A stretch of DNA of 64,000 nucleotides, taken from Neobacillus sp. PS3-40. GTDB taxonomy: Bacteria; Bacillota; Bacilli; Bacillales; Cytobacillaceae. Under the pieces are notes generated by a model. That model did no database searches. It saw only the letters and a program-made list of their open reading frames with translations, and had not been told where the DNA came from. The stretch is from NCBI RefSeq assembly GCF_030915485.1, contig NZ_CP133266.1:1426001-1490000 (forward strand), read 5' to 3'. Below are positions 24,900 to 35,037 of this stretch, in pieces; the stretch's first letter is position 1; each line of letters opens with the position of its first letter. A program made the translations under genes and the position numbers.

Positions 24900-27317
24900 C
24901 TAGCCTACCACGATATTCACTAATTTACCTGGAACAGTAATTACTTTTCGCACTGTTTTTCCTTCAAGCTGTTCCTTCACTTTTTCATCTTCAAATGCAA
25001 TTTGTTCAAGAGTTTCTTTACTTGACCCAGTTGGTACCGTTAGTTTATGCTTCACTTTGCCATTAAACTGGATAACAATTTCCACTTCATCATCGGTCAT
25101 TTTTGATTCATCATATGTTGGCCATGCCTCATATGATATCGTGTCATTGTGTCCCAATTTCGCCCATAGTTCCTCGGTAATATGAGGGCAAACAGGAGCA
25201 AGCAATTTGACAAAGCCTTTCATGTAATCCATAGGAAGAATCGTTGATTTGTAAGCTTCATTAATAAATACCATCATTTGTGAAATTGCCGTGTTAAATC
25301 GTAAACCTTCGTAATCCTCAGTCACTTTTTTCACTGTTTGATGATAAACTTTTTCCAAACTAGACACTTCTTTAGTTGGTTGGATTTTTGGATTTAACTC
25401 TCCATTTTCCTCAATCATCAATCGCCAGATACGATCAAGGAAGCGACGTGAACCATCAAGGCCATTTGTGGACCAAGCAATTGATGCATCAAGCGGTCCC
25501 ATAAACATTTCATATAAACGAAGTGTATCAGCACCATGGCTTTCAACGATATCATCAGGATTAACCACATTTCCTTTTGATTTACTCATTTTTTCATTGC
25601 CTTCGCCTAAAATCATTCCTTGATTAAATAGTTTTTGGAATGGTTCTTTTGTGGAGACTACACCGATATCATAAAGGAATTTATGCCAGAAGCGAGCGTA
25701 TAACAAGTGAAGTACAGCATGCTCTGCTCCACCAATGTAAATATCGACAGGAAGCCAATGCTTTAATTTTTCCTCTGATGCTAATGCTTGATCATTCTTT
25801 GGATCGATATAACGTAAATAGTACCAGCAGCTACCCGCCCATTGTGGCATTGTATTCGTTTCACGACGACCTTTTTTTCCAGTGGCTGGGTCAACGACAT
25901 TTACCCAATCCGTGATTACAGCAAGTGGGGATTCTCCTGTTCCAGACGGTCTAATTTCGGTTGTTATTGGTAGAGTCAATGGAAGTTGCTCTTCCGGAAC
26001 TGCGGTCATTGTACCATCTTCCCAATGGATAATTGGAATCGGTTCGCCCCAGTAACGCTGGCGGCTAAATAACCAATCGCGCAAACGGAATGTTACTTTC
26101 TTTGTTCCAATTGATTTTTCTTCCAACCATGCAATCATTTTTTGAATACCGCAAGCTTTATCTAACCCATTTAGGAAATCAGAATTGATGTGTTCCCCAT
26201 CGCCTGTGAAAGCTTCTTTTTCAATGTCTCCGCCTGCTACAACTGCCTTAATTGGTAAGTCAAATTGTTTCGCAAATTCATAGTCACGTTCATCATGGGC
26301 AGGAACAGCCATGATCGCACCCGTTCCATAGCTAACCAAAACATAATCGGCAATCCAGATCGGCATTTTCTCGCCATTTGCAGGGTTGATAGCGTAAGCA
26401 CCTGTAAATACGCCTGTTTTTTCCTTCGCAAGGTCTGTGCGCTCAAGGTCACTCTTACTTTTTACTTTGTCTAAATAGGCATCAACAGCTGCACGTTGGT
26501 CTTTTGTTGTAATTTTATCAACAAATGCATGTTCTGGAGCAAGTACTGCATAAGTTGCACCAAACAATGTATCTGGACGTGTTGTGAACACCGTGAATGT
26601 TTCATCATATCCATCAATGTTAAAGGTTACTTCAGCCCCCTCTGAGCGGCCAATCCAATTACGTTGCATGTCCTTAAGACTTTCCGGCCAATCAAGTTCC
26701 TCTAAGTCTTCAAGTAAACGGTCAGCATACGCAGTGATTCTTAACATCCATTGCCTCATTGGGCGGCGTTCAACGGGGTGCCCTCCGCGTTCACTTTTCC
26801 CATCAATTACTTCTTCATTTGCTAAAACCGTTCCAAGTGCTGGGCACCAGTTAACTGCTACTTCATCAACATAGGCAAGCCCTTTTTCAAATAGTTTTAA
26901 GAAAATCCATTGCGTCCATTTATAATACTCGGGGTCTGTCGTGTTCACTTCTCGATCCCAATCATACGAGAATCCAAGTGATTTAATTTGCCTACGGAAT
27001 GTCTCGATATTATGCTTTGTGAATTCCGCTGGATCATTCCCAGTATCAAGTGCATATTGTTCAGCAGGTAAACCGAATGCATCCCAACCCATTGGGTGTA
27101 AGACATTATATCCCTGCATCCGCTTTTGACGGGATAAAATATCTGTCGCAGTATAGCCTTCAGGGTGTCCAACATGGAGTCCTGCTCCAGAAGGGTATGG
27201 AAACATATCTAATGCGTAGAATTTTCTTTTGTGCATTTCTTCGCTTGTTTTAAATGTTTTTTCTTCTTCCCATTTCTTTTGCCATTTTTTTTCGATTTTT
27301 TGATGGTTAAAGCTCAT
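24900..27317 (-). CDS. leuS: Leucyl-tRNA synthetase
   Basis: This 805-residue class Ia aminoacyl-tRNA synthetase charges tRNA-Leu in the cytoplasm. The HIGH-type motif is seen as [18 protein letters not shown] near residue 45 and the KMSKS loop as [16 protein letters not shown] near residue 575. Between them is the editing (CP1) domain with [12 protein letters not shown] and [15 protein letters not shown]. The C-terminal anticodon-binding domain and the tRNA-binding tail are complete. Length is normal for Bacillus LeuRS. It is expressed from a T-box leader at 27374-27625. Confidence 0.98.
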   Translation of the reverse strand: MSFNHQKIEKKWQKKWEEEKTFKTSEEMHKRKFYALDMFPYPSGAGLHVGHPEGYTATDILSRQKRMQGYNVLHPMGWDAFGLPAEQYALDTGNDPAEFTKHNIETFRRQIKSLGFSYDWDREVNTTDPEYYKWTQWIFLKLFEKGLAYVDEVAVNWCPALGTVLANEEVIDGKSERGGHPVERRPMRQWMLRITAYADRLLEDLEELDWPESLKDMQRNWIGRSEGAEVTFNIDGYDETFTVFTTRPDTLFGATYAVLAPEHAFVDKITTKDQRAAVDAYLDKVKSKSDLERTDLAKEKTGVFTGAYAINPANGEKMPIWIADYVLVSYGTGAIMAVPAHDERDYEFAKQFDLPIKAVVAGGDIEKEAFTGDGEHINSDFLNGLDKACGIQKMIAWLEEKSIGTKKVTFRLRDWLFSRQRYWGEPIPIIHWEDGTMTAVPEEQLPLTLPITTEIRPSGTGESPLAVITDWVNVVDPATGKKGRRETNTMPQWAGSCWYYLRYIDPKNDQALASEEKLKHWLPVDIYIGGAEHAVLHLLYARFWHKFLYDIGVVSTKEPFQKLFNQGMILGEGNEKMSKSKGNVVNPDDIVESHGADTLRLYEMFMGPLDASIAWSTNGLDGSRRFLDRIWRLMIEENGELNPKIQPTKEVSSLEKVYHQTVKKVTEDYEGLRFNTAISQMMVFINEAYKSTILPMDYMKGFVKLLAPVCPHITEELWAKLGHNDTISYEAWPTYDESKMTDDEVEIVIQFNGKVKHKLTVPTGSSKETLEQIAFEDEKVKEQLEGKTVRKVITVPGKLVNIVVG

Positions 27318-27373
27318 TGTCTCTTCCTCCTAATTGTAAAGCGAAAGCGCTTATTCGCTGAAGCTGGATCTAA

Positions 27374-27625
27374 AATAAAAAAACTCTCATCCCAAAAAAG
27401 GGACGAGAGGATTATGTATGTATCTTCCCGCGGTACCACCCACATTAGTGTTGTAAAACACTCGCTTCATTCATCCTTAACGCGGAAAACGGCAAACATT
27501 ACTCAAATTCATGTTTGCAACTCGGGAAGGCGAGTTCATGATTGTCCCGGTTGACTTGCACCAGCCGTCAACTCTCTTTAAAAACGGGAATTCATCATTA
27601 CTACTCCTCGTCAATGTCATTGATT
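27374..27625 (-). ncRNA. Leucine T-box riboswitch (leuS leader)
   Basis: Read on the minus strand, the leader contains the stem I features GACGAGGAG and GGCTGGTGCAAG, a candidate specifier codon CUC (Leu) in the segment CATGAACTCGCC, and the invariant T-box GGGTGGTACCGCGG (about 27428-27441). It ends in the terminator CTCTCGTCCC/GGGATGAGAG followed by a T-run (27374-27409). Uncharged tRNA-Leu is expected to pair with the specifier and the T-box and favour the antiterminator. The rest of the 27318-27703 gap is the leuS ribosome binding region and promoter. Confidence 0.93.
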
Positions 27626-27641
27626 ATGAAAGTATACGGTT

Positions 27642-27670
27642 ATTGTATTAAAATTCCTTATAGGATGCAA
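27642..27670 (-). promoter_or_regulatory. Sigma-A promoter of the leuS T-box leader
   Basis: TTGCAT (27665-27670) and TACAAT (27642-27647) have a 17-base spacer on the minus strand, just upstream of the T-box RNA. Confidence 0.65.
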
Positions 27671-27703
27671 GTAAACAGAAGAAAATAAGCTATTTAATAA
27701 TAG

Positions 27704-28903
27704 CTACATACTTTTAGCTCCCTTTATTATTGAAGCTTTACTTGACTTTATAGTTCGATCGTAAAAAACAGTTGTTAGAATAGCCAACACAAACAACCCG
27801 ATTAATACAGTAAACAACATTGACATGCCATAAAGGTCAACAAGCAACCCACCAAGAAGTGGGCCAATCATTCTTCCTCCAGTTGCAGTACTGTTGACAA
27901 TTCCCTGATAAAAACCTTCTCGCCCCTTTGGTGCTAGATCAAAGGCGACAGTTGGTACAGCTGGCCAAATAAACATCTCACCGATTGTTAAAATAATCAT
28001 CCCTACAAGGAAGCCTGAAAATTCACTAGCCTTTGCCGCAACGAGAAATGAAATAATAAAAATAATAATACCAATGATCATTTGTGCTTTTAAAGACTTT
28101 GCAAAATGCTTTAGTAATCCAGTTAACAGCGGCTGACCAGCAACAATAAGAGCCCCATTAATAGTCCAAAGTAAGCTGTATTGTGTTAATGAAATATGAA
28201 TTTCCTGTGTATATGATGCAACGGTCGTCGACCATTGTACATAAGCAACCCAGCAAAGCAAATAGCCAACGCATAGAATAAGGAGAGCATGGATTTTTTT
28301 ATGATTATTTGTTGCTGTCAAATCCCCCTCGATACTTGATTCCTTTTTAACAGGAGCAGCTGAAATATTCTTATATCCAAATACTGCAATAAGTAAAAAA
28401 ATAAAATATAATATCGTATTCGCAAGAAAAATCAATTGAAATGAATAATCCGCAACAAGCCCACCTAATGCCGAACCGACTGCAACCCCTAAATTCTGAG
28501 ATACATAGATGGCATTAAAAGCCTTTCGTCCTCCCTCTTTCCAAACAGAACCTGCCATAGCGTACATTGAAGGAAAAATAATTCCCGTTCCAAAACCAAC
28601 AATGGTTAAAAATACAATATATTCCGGCCATCCATGCCATATTGTTAAACCAATAAGAGCAAGGAGTGTTATCCCAATCCCAAATAAAATGGATTTATAA
28701 CCTCCAAGTTTATCGAAAAAATGACCACCAATCAGGTTTCCAATCACACTTGCTCCTGAATTTAACATTAAGACAATTCCGGCAACTGATAATGATTTAC
28801 CTAACAAATCATGAATATAAATCGTATTTAAAGGCCATAAAAAAGAATTGCCAGTTACATTCACTGCCATCCCAATAATCAAGAGCCATAAAGCACGCGG
28901 CAT
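27704..28903 (-). CDS. yttB: MFS transporter (YttB-like)
   Basis: The 399-residue major facilitator protein has 12 predicted helices. The loop 2-3 signature is HFFDKLGGYKSILFG, and the tail is basic (TIKSSKASIIKGAKS). It resembles multidrug or peptide exporters of the DHA1 type; the substrate is unknown. It corresponds to YttB near leuS in B. subtilis. No regulator gene is adjacent. Confidence 0.8.
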   Translation of the reverse strand: MPRALWLLIIGMAVNVTGNSFLWPLNTIYIHDLLGKSLSVAGIVLMLNSGASVIGNLIGGHFFDKLGGYKSILFGIGITLLALIGLTIWHGWPEYIVFLTIVGFGTGIIFPSMYAMAGSVWKEGGRKAFNAIYVSQNLGVAVGSALGGLVADYSFQLIFLANTILYFIFLLIAVFGYKNISAAPVKKESSIEGDLTATNNHKKIHALLILCVGYLLCWVAYVQWSTTVASYTQEIHISLTQYSLLWTINGALIVAGQPLLTGLLKHFAKSLKAQMIIGIIIFIISFLVAAKASEFSGFLVGMIILTIGEMFIWPAVPTVAFDLAPKGREGFYQGIVNSTATGGRMIGPLLGGLLVDLYGMSMLFTVLIGLFVLAILTTVFYDRTIKSSKASIIKGAKSM

Positions 28904-28996
28904 AAAAACGCCCCTTTACATTGAACTATTTCGAACACCAAAGTAATTTTAGACTTTTTGAATGATGGGCGCAATCCTTTTTTAAATGGGATTTTT

Positions 28997-29026
28997 AAAA
29001 GCCCCCAACTAGTAGTGAGGGCTTTT
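28997..29026 (-). terminator. Terminator after the ytzC unit
   Basis: AAAAGCCC pairs with GGGCTTTT around a 14-base loop that can be shortened by CA/TG. It lies downstream of the 54-residue gene and could stop transcription from either side. Confidence 0.75.
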
Positions 29027-29042
29027 GATTCCTTTATTGTTG

Positions 29043-29207
29043 CTATTCTTGATGAAATTTTGATTTAACTGGTTGACCACCTGATTTTTCATATTTCAGT
29101 TTTGCTTCTTTAACAAGATCGGTATCGTTGCCAAGCTCCAAATCTTGATTATTGATACCATTTCTCGTTTTTCGTTCAGGATTTTGTTGTTTTGACCGCT
29201 TCTTCAC
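29043..29207 (-). CDS. Hypothetical small hydrophilic protein (54 aa)
   Basis: The frame starts at GTG 29207 with GGGGG 7 bases upstream, and stops at TAG 29043. The product begins MKKRSKQQNPERKTRNG and ends GGQPVKSKFHQE. It is very rich in Lys, Gln and Asn and has no hydrophobic core, a composition like that of small spore-associated proteins. It starts 15 bases after ytzC and is followed by a terminator, so it is probably the second gene of that unit. I do not recognise the family with certainty. Confidence 0.65.
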   Translation of the reverse strand: MKKRSKQQNPERKTRNGINNQDLELGNDTDLVKEAKLKYEKSGGQPVKSKFHQE

Positions 29208-29222
29208 GCTAATTTCCCCCTC

Positions 29223-29486
29223 TTACTTCCCTTGTAAAATCATTGTGTTTTGAAGCTGTTGCAGCTGTAACCTCATTCTGTGAAGCTGTTCCCGCTGTTG
29301 AGCATTGGAACTCAGTGCGACGTGTGCAAGGTCATTGTATGCTTCTTCCAGTCCTTGCATGGCTGCTGTGTAATCATCATTGTTATATTGCTCTTGAAGG
29401 CTACTTTCCTTATACTGTTCCTGTGCAAACGAAATCGCATCTTCACATTGTTGCAGTAAATTATCGATCGATTCACGAGTTGCCAT
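29223..29486 (-). CDS. ytzC: DUF2524 protein YtzC
   Basis: The 87-residue helical, Gln-rich protein begins MATRESIDNLLQQCEDAI and ends with QREQLHRMRLQLQQLQN, the conserved DUF2524 pattern of YtzC. It probably forms a two-helix coiled coil. The function is unknown; its restriction to spore-forming Bacillaceae suggests a sporulation role (inference). It is divergent from ytqA, as in B. subtilis. Confidence 0.85.
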   Translation of the reverse strand: MATRESIDNLLQQCEDAISFAQEQYKESSLQEQYNNDDYTAAMQGLEEAYNDLAHVALSSNAQQREQLHRMRLQLQQLQNTMILQGK

Positions 29487-29693
29487 ATCAGAACCCCCTT
29501 AAATTCAAACCTTCATTGAAGCAAAAAGCTTCATTTCTTATTGTGTTCACCATCCAATTAACTATCACATTTACTTATTGATAATTGCTACCAATTTTAA
29601 TTAATTGGCGATGCCTCTAACTTCATGATAAAATTCAACTTATGTATATTCCAAAATAAACATATTTTTTACTAGTAAAAAGGAGGAATCTGA

Positions 29694-30644
29694 ATGCTTC
29701 AGACCAAACCTTTTCCATATGCTTCTGACGATAAGCGTTATCACACATGGAATTATCACCTTCGCCAACAATTTGGTCATAAGGTATTTAAAATTGCTCT
29801 TGATGGTGGCTTTGATTGCCCGAACCGGGATGGTACAGTTGCACATGGTGGATGTACTTTTTGTAGCGTCTCTGGATCTGGAGACTTCGCTGGCAATCGT
29901 GCCCAGAGTCTCGAAACACAATTCCATGAAATAAAAGAAAGAATGCATACAAAATGGAAAGATGGTAAGTATATGGCCTATTTTCAGGCATTTACCAACA
30001 CACATGCACCTGTCCACGTGCTTCGCGAAAAATATGAAGCAGTTTTAAAACAAGAGGATGTAGTCGGGTTATCCATCGCAACTCGACCAGATTGTCTGCC
30101 AGATGATGTTGTTGAATATCTTGCAGAATTAAACAAACGTACTTATTTATGGGTTGAGCTTGGTTTGCAAACGATCCACGAGAGCACTGCCACACTCATT
30201 AATCGTGCCCATGATTTTCAATGTTATATTGATGGTGTAAAAAAACTACGGAAGCATGGGATTCGTGTTTGTTCCCATATTATTAACGGCCTTCCACTTG
30301 AGTCAAAAGAAATGATGATGGAAACAGCCCGCGCAGTAGCAAATCTGGATGTTCAAGGAATCAAAATCCATTTGCTCCATCTTTTAAAAGGAACACCAAT
30401 GGTCAAGCAATACGAAAAAGGAATGCTCGAATTCCTTTCGCAAGAGGAATATGTAAACTTAGTTTGTGACCAATTGGAAATTCTATCTCCAGAAATAATC
30501 GTACACCGCATAACAGGTGACGGTCCTATTGATCTTATGGTTGGACCGATGTGGAGTGTAAACAAATGGGAAGTGTTGAATGGAATAAATGCTGAGCTTA
30601 CAAAAAGGGATAGCTGGCAAGGCAAGTTTTATTCTAAGGAGTAA
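29694..30644 (+). CDS. ytqA: Radical SAM protein YtqA (TIGR01212 / YhcC family)
   Basis: The 316-residue protein has the cluster-binding cysteines in DCPNRDGTVAHGGCTFCS, the spaced pattern typical of the YhcC/Elp3-like group. Further radical SAM landmarks are VGLSIATRPDC and WVELGLQT. The reaction is not established for the family. It is followed after 13 bases by ytqB, a SAM-dependent methyltransferase, suggesting a linked modification of RNA or a cofactor (inference). Confidence 0.9.
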   Translation: MLQTKPFPYASDDKRYHTWNYHLRQQFGHKVFKIALDGGFDCPNRDGTVAHGGCTFCSVSGSGDFAGNRAQSLETQFHEIKERMHTKWKDGKYMAYFQAFTNTHAPVHVLREKYEAVLKQEDVVGLSIATRPDCLPDDVVEYLAELNKRTYLWVELGLQTIHESTATLINRAHDFQCYIDGVKKLRKHGIRVCSHIINGLPLESKEMMMETARAVANLDVQGIKIHLLHLLKGTPMVKQYEKGMLEFLSQEEYVNLVCDQLEILSPEIIVHRITGDGPIDLMVGPMWSVNKWEVLNGINAELTKRDSWQGKFYSKE

Positions 30645-30657
30645 AGTGGGGATATAA

Positions 30658-31230
30658 GTGTACCTTGATCAAATCCTTCCTTTTGCAAAAAACGTACTTG
30701 AAAAGGCAATTAAAAAGGGGAGTATTGTTGTTGATGCAACTCTTGGCAATGGATATGATACACTTTTTTTAGCTAACCTTGTTGGTGAAACTGGTAAAGT
30801 GTACGGCTTTGATATACAGGAACATGCCGTTATAGCATCAAACGAACGCATACATCAGCACAAACTTTCCAATCGTGTCACACTTTTTAACTGTGGACAT
30901 GAAAATCTAAATCAAGTAATCCCAGTAGAGCATCACGGAAAAATCACCGGTGCAATTTTCAATCTAGGTTATTTACCTGGCGGTGATAAAACCATTGTTA
31001 CAAAACCAAATACAACTATTGCCGCTGTTGAGCAGCTTTTAGAAATCATGGTACCAACGGGAATCATCGTCCTTGTCATTTACCATGGACATCCAGGTGG
31101 CGCGGAAGAACGTGATTCGTTACTCCATTTTTGCAAACAAATCGAGCAAAAAACAGCCCAAGTGTTACAATACCAATTTATTAATCAGAAAAATCATTCA
31201 CCATTTATTTTGGTTATAGAAAAAAGTTAA
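30658..31230 (+). CDS. ytqB: YtqB-like SAM-dependent (rRNA) methyltransferase
   Basis: The 190-residue class I methyltransferase has motif I VVDATLGNGYDTLFLA and the acidic residue of motif II in VYGFDIQEHAV. The motif IV-like segment is AIFNLGYLPGGDKTI, characteristic of the Pfam rRNA_methylase family. The start is GTG at 30658 with GGGGAT upstream. It pairs with ytqA, from which it is separated by 13 bases. Confidence 0.88.
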   Translation: MYLDQILPFAKNVLEKAIKKGSIVVDATLGNGYDTLFLANLVGETGKVYGFDIQEHAVIASNERIHQHKLSNRVTLFNCGHENLNQVIPVEHHGKITGAIFNLGYLPGGDKTIVTKPNTTIAAVEQLLEIMVPTGIIVLVIYHGHPGGAEERDSLLHFCKQIEQKTAQVLQYQFINQKNHSPFILVIEKS

Positions 31231-31257
31231 GAACCAGGCTCATCTGCCTGGTTTTTT
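31231..31257. terminator. Terminator between ytqB and ytpB
   Basis: AACCAGGC pairs with GCCTGGTT around TCATCT and is followed by TTTT. It lies between convergent genes. Confidence 0.88.
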
Positions 31258-31274
31258 ACCTTTTTACGCCACAT

Positions 31275-32369
31275 CTATTTAAAAATCATTCTAATCAGAC
31301 TAGCAGGTACCCATCTTTGTAAGGCTCGATAGGTTAGTCCATTTATATAAAAGAAATAGCTAATTCCACCGCCTGTTTTAATGATTTCTTTCGCTAATTT
31401 TCGAACGTTTTTTTGCTTTCGGACTTTTTCGTCTGATAAATATACACCCAAAAGTCCTCGATTTATTAACTGATGGAATTTTTTATGCGGAAGTTCCTCT
31501 GTATGGCGGTCTGCCTCAATTACAAAATGCTTTAACCGTTTAAAAAGCTTTTCCTGATTTTCATAATAAAAGCAAAAGTTCAGATCTCCGCCAATTCGAT
31601 CCTCTTCTTGATCTATAAAATAGTCCAATAAAATATGTAGCCCTTGTATATATGGAAAATAACCATTCCGAATATGTGTGGCATCCTTTTCTTGAAAATC
31701 TTCTCTCATCGCATAGGAAATCAGACAAAAGATTCCCAAAGTAGAACCTGAACAAGCTGAAAACTCATACCACTCCATCTTTGGCAAACTGTCCTGAAAA
31801 CCCTGAAACCATTCTTTAAGCCGTGGTACCCGCTCATCTGAAATTACATGCTTATGAACCTGCAAATCACAATAATACTGACAAAGTTCTTCTAAATAGT
31901 CTTTTATCACATCATAATGTGCCAATTCTTGAAAAAATGAGCGACACGTTTCCACTAAATCATTTAAATAATTTCCATCATCTTGATCCTCGCGAAGTCG
32001 ATAATAGTTTCCTGAAAGCGCATTTTTTGATAGTGCATCTTTCATCGATTGATGCAATGTTCTAAAATCGTTAGGATCAAGAGAAGTACTGCGGTCACAC
32101 AAATTATCTAAATAATCACTAATGGTTTGATAGGCCACAATAAATTTAACCGCTTTTTTATAATGTTCATTTGCCATTAGTGCAAGGATCGCTCCACCTT
32201 CACAATGAAATGCTTTGCTCCCAATACTAGCTAAGGCTTGCTTCCGCAATTCCGGATTAGGGATTTGATTAGCACGGCCTCTCCAATAGGCTAGTTCATG
32301 ATGGACAGCAGGGAAAATTTTACGATAAACCCTTGACATTAGGCTAATAGGCATCATGGAAAATGACAT
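31275..32369 (-). CDS. ytpB: Tetraprenyl-beta-curcumene synthase (YtpB)
   Basis: This 364-residue, mostly helical large terpene synthase corresponds to B. subtilis YtpB, which cyclises heptaprenyl diphosphate to tetraprenyl-beta-curcumene in sesquarterpene biosynthesis. The protein lacks a plain DDxxD motif, as is known for this family. Conserved stretches include ISDYLDNLCDRS near residue 85 and LHILLDYFIDQEEDRIGG near residue 235, both likely acidic diphosphate/Mg sites. Next to it is ytpA, as in B. subtilis. Confidence 0.88.
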   Translation of the reverse strand: MSFSMMPISLMSRVYRKIFPAVHHELAYWRGRANQIPNPELRKQALASIGSKAFHCEGGAILALMANEHYKKAVKFIVAYQTISDYLDNLCDRSTSLDPNDFRTLHQSMKDALSKNALSGNYYRLREDQDDGNYLNDLVETCRSFFQELAHYDVIKDYLEELCQYYCDLQVHKHVISDERVPRLKEWFQGFQDSLPKMEWYEFSACSGSTLGIFCLISYAMREDFQEKDATHIRNGYFPYIQGLHILLDYFIDQEEDRIGGDLNFCFYYENQEKLFKRLKHFVIEADRHTEELPHKKFHQLINRGLLGVYLSDEKVRKQKNVRKLAKEIIKTGGGISYFFYINGLTYRALQRWVPASLIRMIFK

Positions 32370-32551
32370 TCCTACACCTCTTTTTTTTGAAAAAGGAGAC
32401 GGAGCTCGCTCATCTTAATTTTGATTACTAAAAAATTAGGTTCTCTGTAAGATTCAACCTCGCTCACGCCACCTTATTATGTTTGTTCACAGCTCGATAA
32501 GTATTCTTATTTCTATACCTTTTGGCTAGAAGTAAAATGCTTACATTGTTT

Positions 32552-33355
32552 TTATACGATATAACCAATTGATTTTAATTGGCTATTAACAAAGTCCTTT
32601 GCGTATTCAAAAACTTCTTCTCGTTCTGGTTCATTAAAGATTTCATGATAGCATTTTGGCCATTCTTTAAATCTTTTTTCAGATAGTGGTGCATGATTGA
32701 ACCACTCTTTAACAGAATCTTTTTTCACAATTTTATCATCTCCACCTTGCATGACAAGCATAGGGAGATCTTGAACGTGTTCGAGATCTTCAAATGCATC
32801 TTTCATTGCTGAGGCTAGTTCACGATACCATCTTATAGATACCTTGGTAATATAGAGGGTATCATTAACATCTGCTTCACGAACATCAGGGTTTCTCGTT
32901 GCCATATCAACGGTCAATCCAGAATTCATCCTTAAAGACGGATAGATGGCATTTAGTCCGTAAGATAAAGTATTCAAGAGTTTTGAAGGTGTTTCGATTA
33001 ACCCAAGACACGGTGATGAGAGTATAACACCTGCAATATTAAGTTTTTCAACCTGTAAAAGGCGGATCGCAATTAATCCTCCCATACTATGTCCAAGTAA
33101 AAAGACTGGTAATTCGTAGCGATATGCAGCTTGTACCCAGTCCTTTACTTCAATTAAATATTCATCAAAGGAATCAATATGTCCACGGTGTGATCTAGTT
33201 GTCATTCCTTGTCCAGGAAGATCACTCATGATTACATGAAAGCCCGAGGTTCGCCACATTTCGATCAGCCAGCCATAACGACGGTGATGTTCCATAGCAC
33301 CATGGACCATTACAATTACAGCTTTTGCTTCTCCTTCTGCTTCCCATTTCCACAT
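32552..33355 (-). CDS. ytpA: Alpha/beta hydrolase YtpA (lysophospholipase-like)
   Basis: The 267-residue alpha/beta hydrolase of the monoacylglycerol-lipase type has the oxyanion region VMVHGAMEHHRRYGW, the nucleophile elbow LLGHSMGGLIAIRLL, Asp in MQGGDDKIVKKD and His near CYHEIFNEPERE. In B. subtilis YtpA has phospholipase activity and is linked to the phospholipid antibiotic bacilysocin. 182 bases separate it from ytpB. Confidence 0.88.
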   Translation of the reverse strand: MWKWEAEGEAKAVIVMVHGAMEHHRRYGWLIEMWRTSGFHVIMSDLPGQGMTTRSHRGHIDSFDEYLIEVKDWVQAAYRYELPVFLLGHSMGGLIAIRLLQVEKLNIAGVILSSPCLGLIETPSKLLNTLSYGLNAIYPSLRMNSGLTVDMATRNPDVREADVNDTLYITKVSIRWYRELASAMKDAFEDLEHVQDLPMLVMQGGDDKIVKKDSVKEWFNHAPLSEKRFKEWPKCYHEIFNEPEREEVFEYAKDFVNSQLKSIGYIV

Positions 33356-33571
33356 ACTTTTTCCTCCTAAATCCTAAAAATAAAGTAAAATTAATATATG
33401 GAGTTTTTTTAAGGTAACTATAACCCATAAACCTTTATAATAAAGATAAAAGTACTATAACATACAATAGCCGTTTTCAATACTTCAAAGAAGAGACTTG
33501 CATAAAAAAGCTTTCACCATACAAATTTGATTGATAGAATTAATTTAACTATTTAAGGGAGAGAAACCAAA

Positions 33572-34087
33572 TTGATATACAAATACAAAGACAAATTCCC
33601 CAAAATTTCAGAATCAGCATTTATTGCTGACTATGTAACCATTAGCGGTGATGTTGAAATTGGAGACGAATCAAGCGTCTGGTTTAATTCTGTAATCAGA
33701 GGGGACGTGGCTCCAACTATTATCGGTAACAAAGTCAATATTCAGGACAATTCTGTCTTACACCAAAGTCCAGACTGCCCGCTAATTTTAGAAGATGAGG
33801 TAACCATTGGACACCAAGTTCTTCTTCATAGCTGTATCATTAGGAAAAAGGCATTGATCGGAATGGGATCAATTATCCTAGATCAAGCCGAAATTGGTGA
33901 GGGTGCCTTCATCGGTGCAGGAAGCCTTGTTCCACAAGGAAAGAAAATCCCACCTGGCACATTAGCTTTCGGTAGACCCGCTAAAGTGATTAGAAATTTA
34001 ACACCCACAGACATCGAGGATATGAACCGAATCACACGAGAATATGCAGAAAAAGCAGCTTACTATAAATCCATACAGAAAGACTAA
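33572..34087 (+). CDS. ytoA: Gamma-carbonic anhydrase-like hexapeptide protein YtoA
   Basis: The 171-residue left-handed beta-helix protein has repeated hexapeptides such as VTISGDVEIGDESSVWFN, VNIQDNSVLHQ and VTIGHQVLLHSCIIR. Three His residues at LHQ, IGHQ and LHSC positions match the gamma-class metal ligands. Whether YtoA is an active carbonic anhydrase is unsettled. The start is TTG at 33572 after AAGGGAGAG. Confidence 0.88.
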   Translation: MIYKYKDKFPKISESAFIADYVTISGDVEIGDESSVWFNSVIRGDVAPTIIGNKVNIQDNSVLHQSPDCPLILEDEVTIGHQVLLHSCIIRKKALIGMGSIILDQAEIGEGAFIGAGSLVPQGKKIPPGTLAFGRPAKVIRNLTPTDIEDMNRITREYAEKAAYYKSIQKD

Positions 34088-34164
34088 TTTACAACCCTTA
34101 TTCTAAAGTAGTATTATCAAACTTTGCTAAACAACTCTGAAGAAAAAAAGAATTAGGTGGTTCA

Positions 34165-35037
34165 ATGATTTCTTTATACTTATTAATTGCTTTTATCATT
34201 TTATTACTATTTTTCCTATTACGATTATTAAAACGGACAAGTGGCCTATTTAAATCAACTTTCTTTTTACTTTTTATTATTACAACCATTGTCACAGCCT
34301 TTACGCTAGACAATTCGAAAAAAGAAAATGTGGCGAAGGCAGTTGGGTTATTAAAAAATTTAGTCCATTCTCCTGTCTTTAAAACGAGTGATTATCTTGA
34401 AGAACATTTTGATCTTCCAATCATCAAAATCAAGGATCAAGTTCTTCTCAATGTACCAGCCATTTCCCAAATTCCTGATCTCCCACGTGGTTGTGAGGTG
34501 ACTAGCTTGGCAATGCTACTTAACAATGCAGGTGTGACAGTTGGTAAAATGGAACTCGCGGAGAAAGTAAAAAAAGATCATACTCCACAGCGAATCTCTA
34601 ATGGGGAAATATACTTTGGAAACCCGAATGATGGATTTGTAGGAAATATGTACAATTTTCAAGAACCTGGTTTTGGCATTTATCACAAACCAATTGCTGA
34701 CCTTGCTGAAAAATATTTGCCTGGGAAAATAAAGGACTTATCAGGCTCTGACTTTCAAGAGTTACAAATTCATCTTTCAGATGGACGACCAGTATGGGTT
34801 ATTACAAATACATCGTATCAACCATTATCAGAAGATAAGTTTCAAACCTGGAATACTCCAACCGGAAAAGTGAAAATTACCTACAAGGAACATTCCGTCT
34901 TAATTACTGGATTTGATCCGCACTATATTTATTTTAATGACCCGTTAACTGGAGAAAAAAATAAAAAAGCACCCATTAAGGATTTTGAAGAATCCTGGGT
35001 GCAAATGGGAAGACAAGCTATAACCTATCTCCCTTAG
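34165..35037 (+). CDS. Membrane-anchored C39-family peptidase (YvpB-like)
   Basis: The 290-residue protein has one or two hydrophobic N-terminal helices (residues 3-20 and 29-47) and then an extracytoplasmic papain-like C39 domain. The catalytic Cys is in DLPRGCEVTSLAMLLNNAG, the His in YKEHSVLITGFD and the Asp in YIYFNDPLTGEKN. The substrate is unknown; bacteriocin leader cleavage is not implied because there is no ABC transporter. Its stop overlaps the convergent asnB stop by 4 bases. Confidence 0.85.
   Translation: MISLYLLIAFIILLLFFLLRLLKRTSGLFKSTFFLLFIITTIVTAFTLDNSKKENVAKAVGLLKNLVHSPVFKTSDYLEEHFDLPIIKIKDQVLLNVPAISQIPDLPRGCEVTSLAMLLNNAGVTVGKMELAEKVKKDHTPQRISNGEIYFGNPNDGFVGNMYNFQEPGFGIYHKPIADLAEKYLPGKIKDLSGSDFQELQIHLSDGRPVWVITNTSYQPLSEDKFQTWNTPTGKVKITYKEHSVLITGFDPHYIYFNDPLTGEKNKKAPIKDFEESWVQMGRQAITYLP

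Noticed and set aside
27231-27554. 107-codon plus-strand frame upstream of leuS
   Set aside because: It is the antisense of the T-box leader and the leuS start; T-box features explain this DNA.
34165-35037. C39 peptidase as part of a bacteriocin export system
   Set aside because: No ABC transporter, precursor peptide or immunity gene nearby; the protein is a single-domain membrane-anchored C39 enzyme of the YvpB type.
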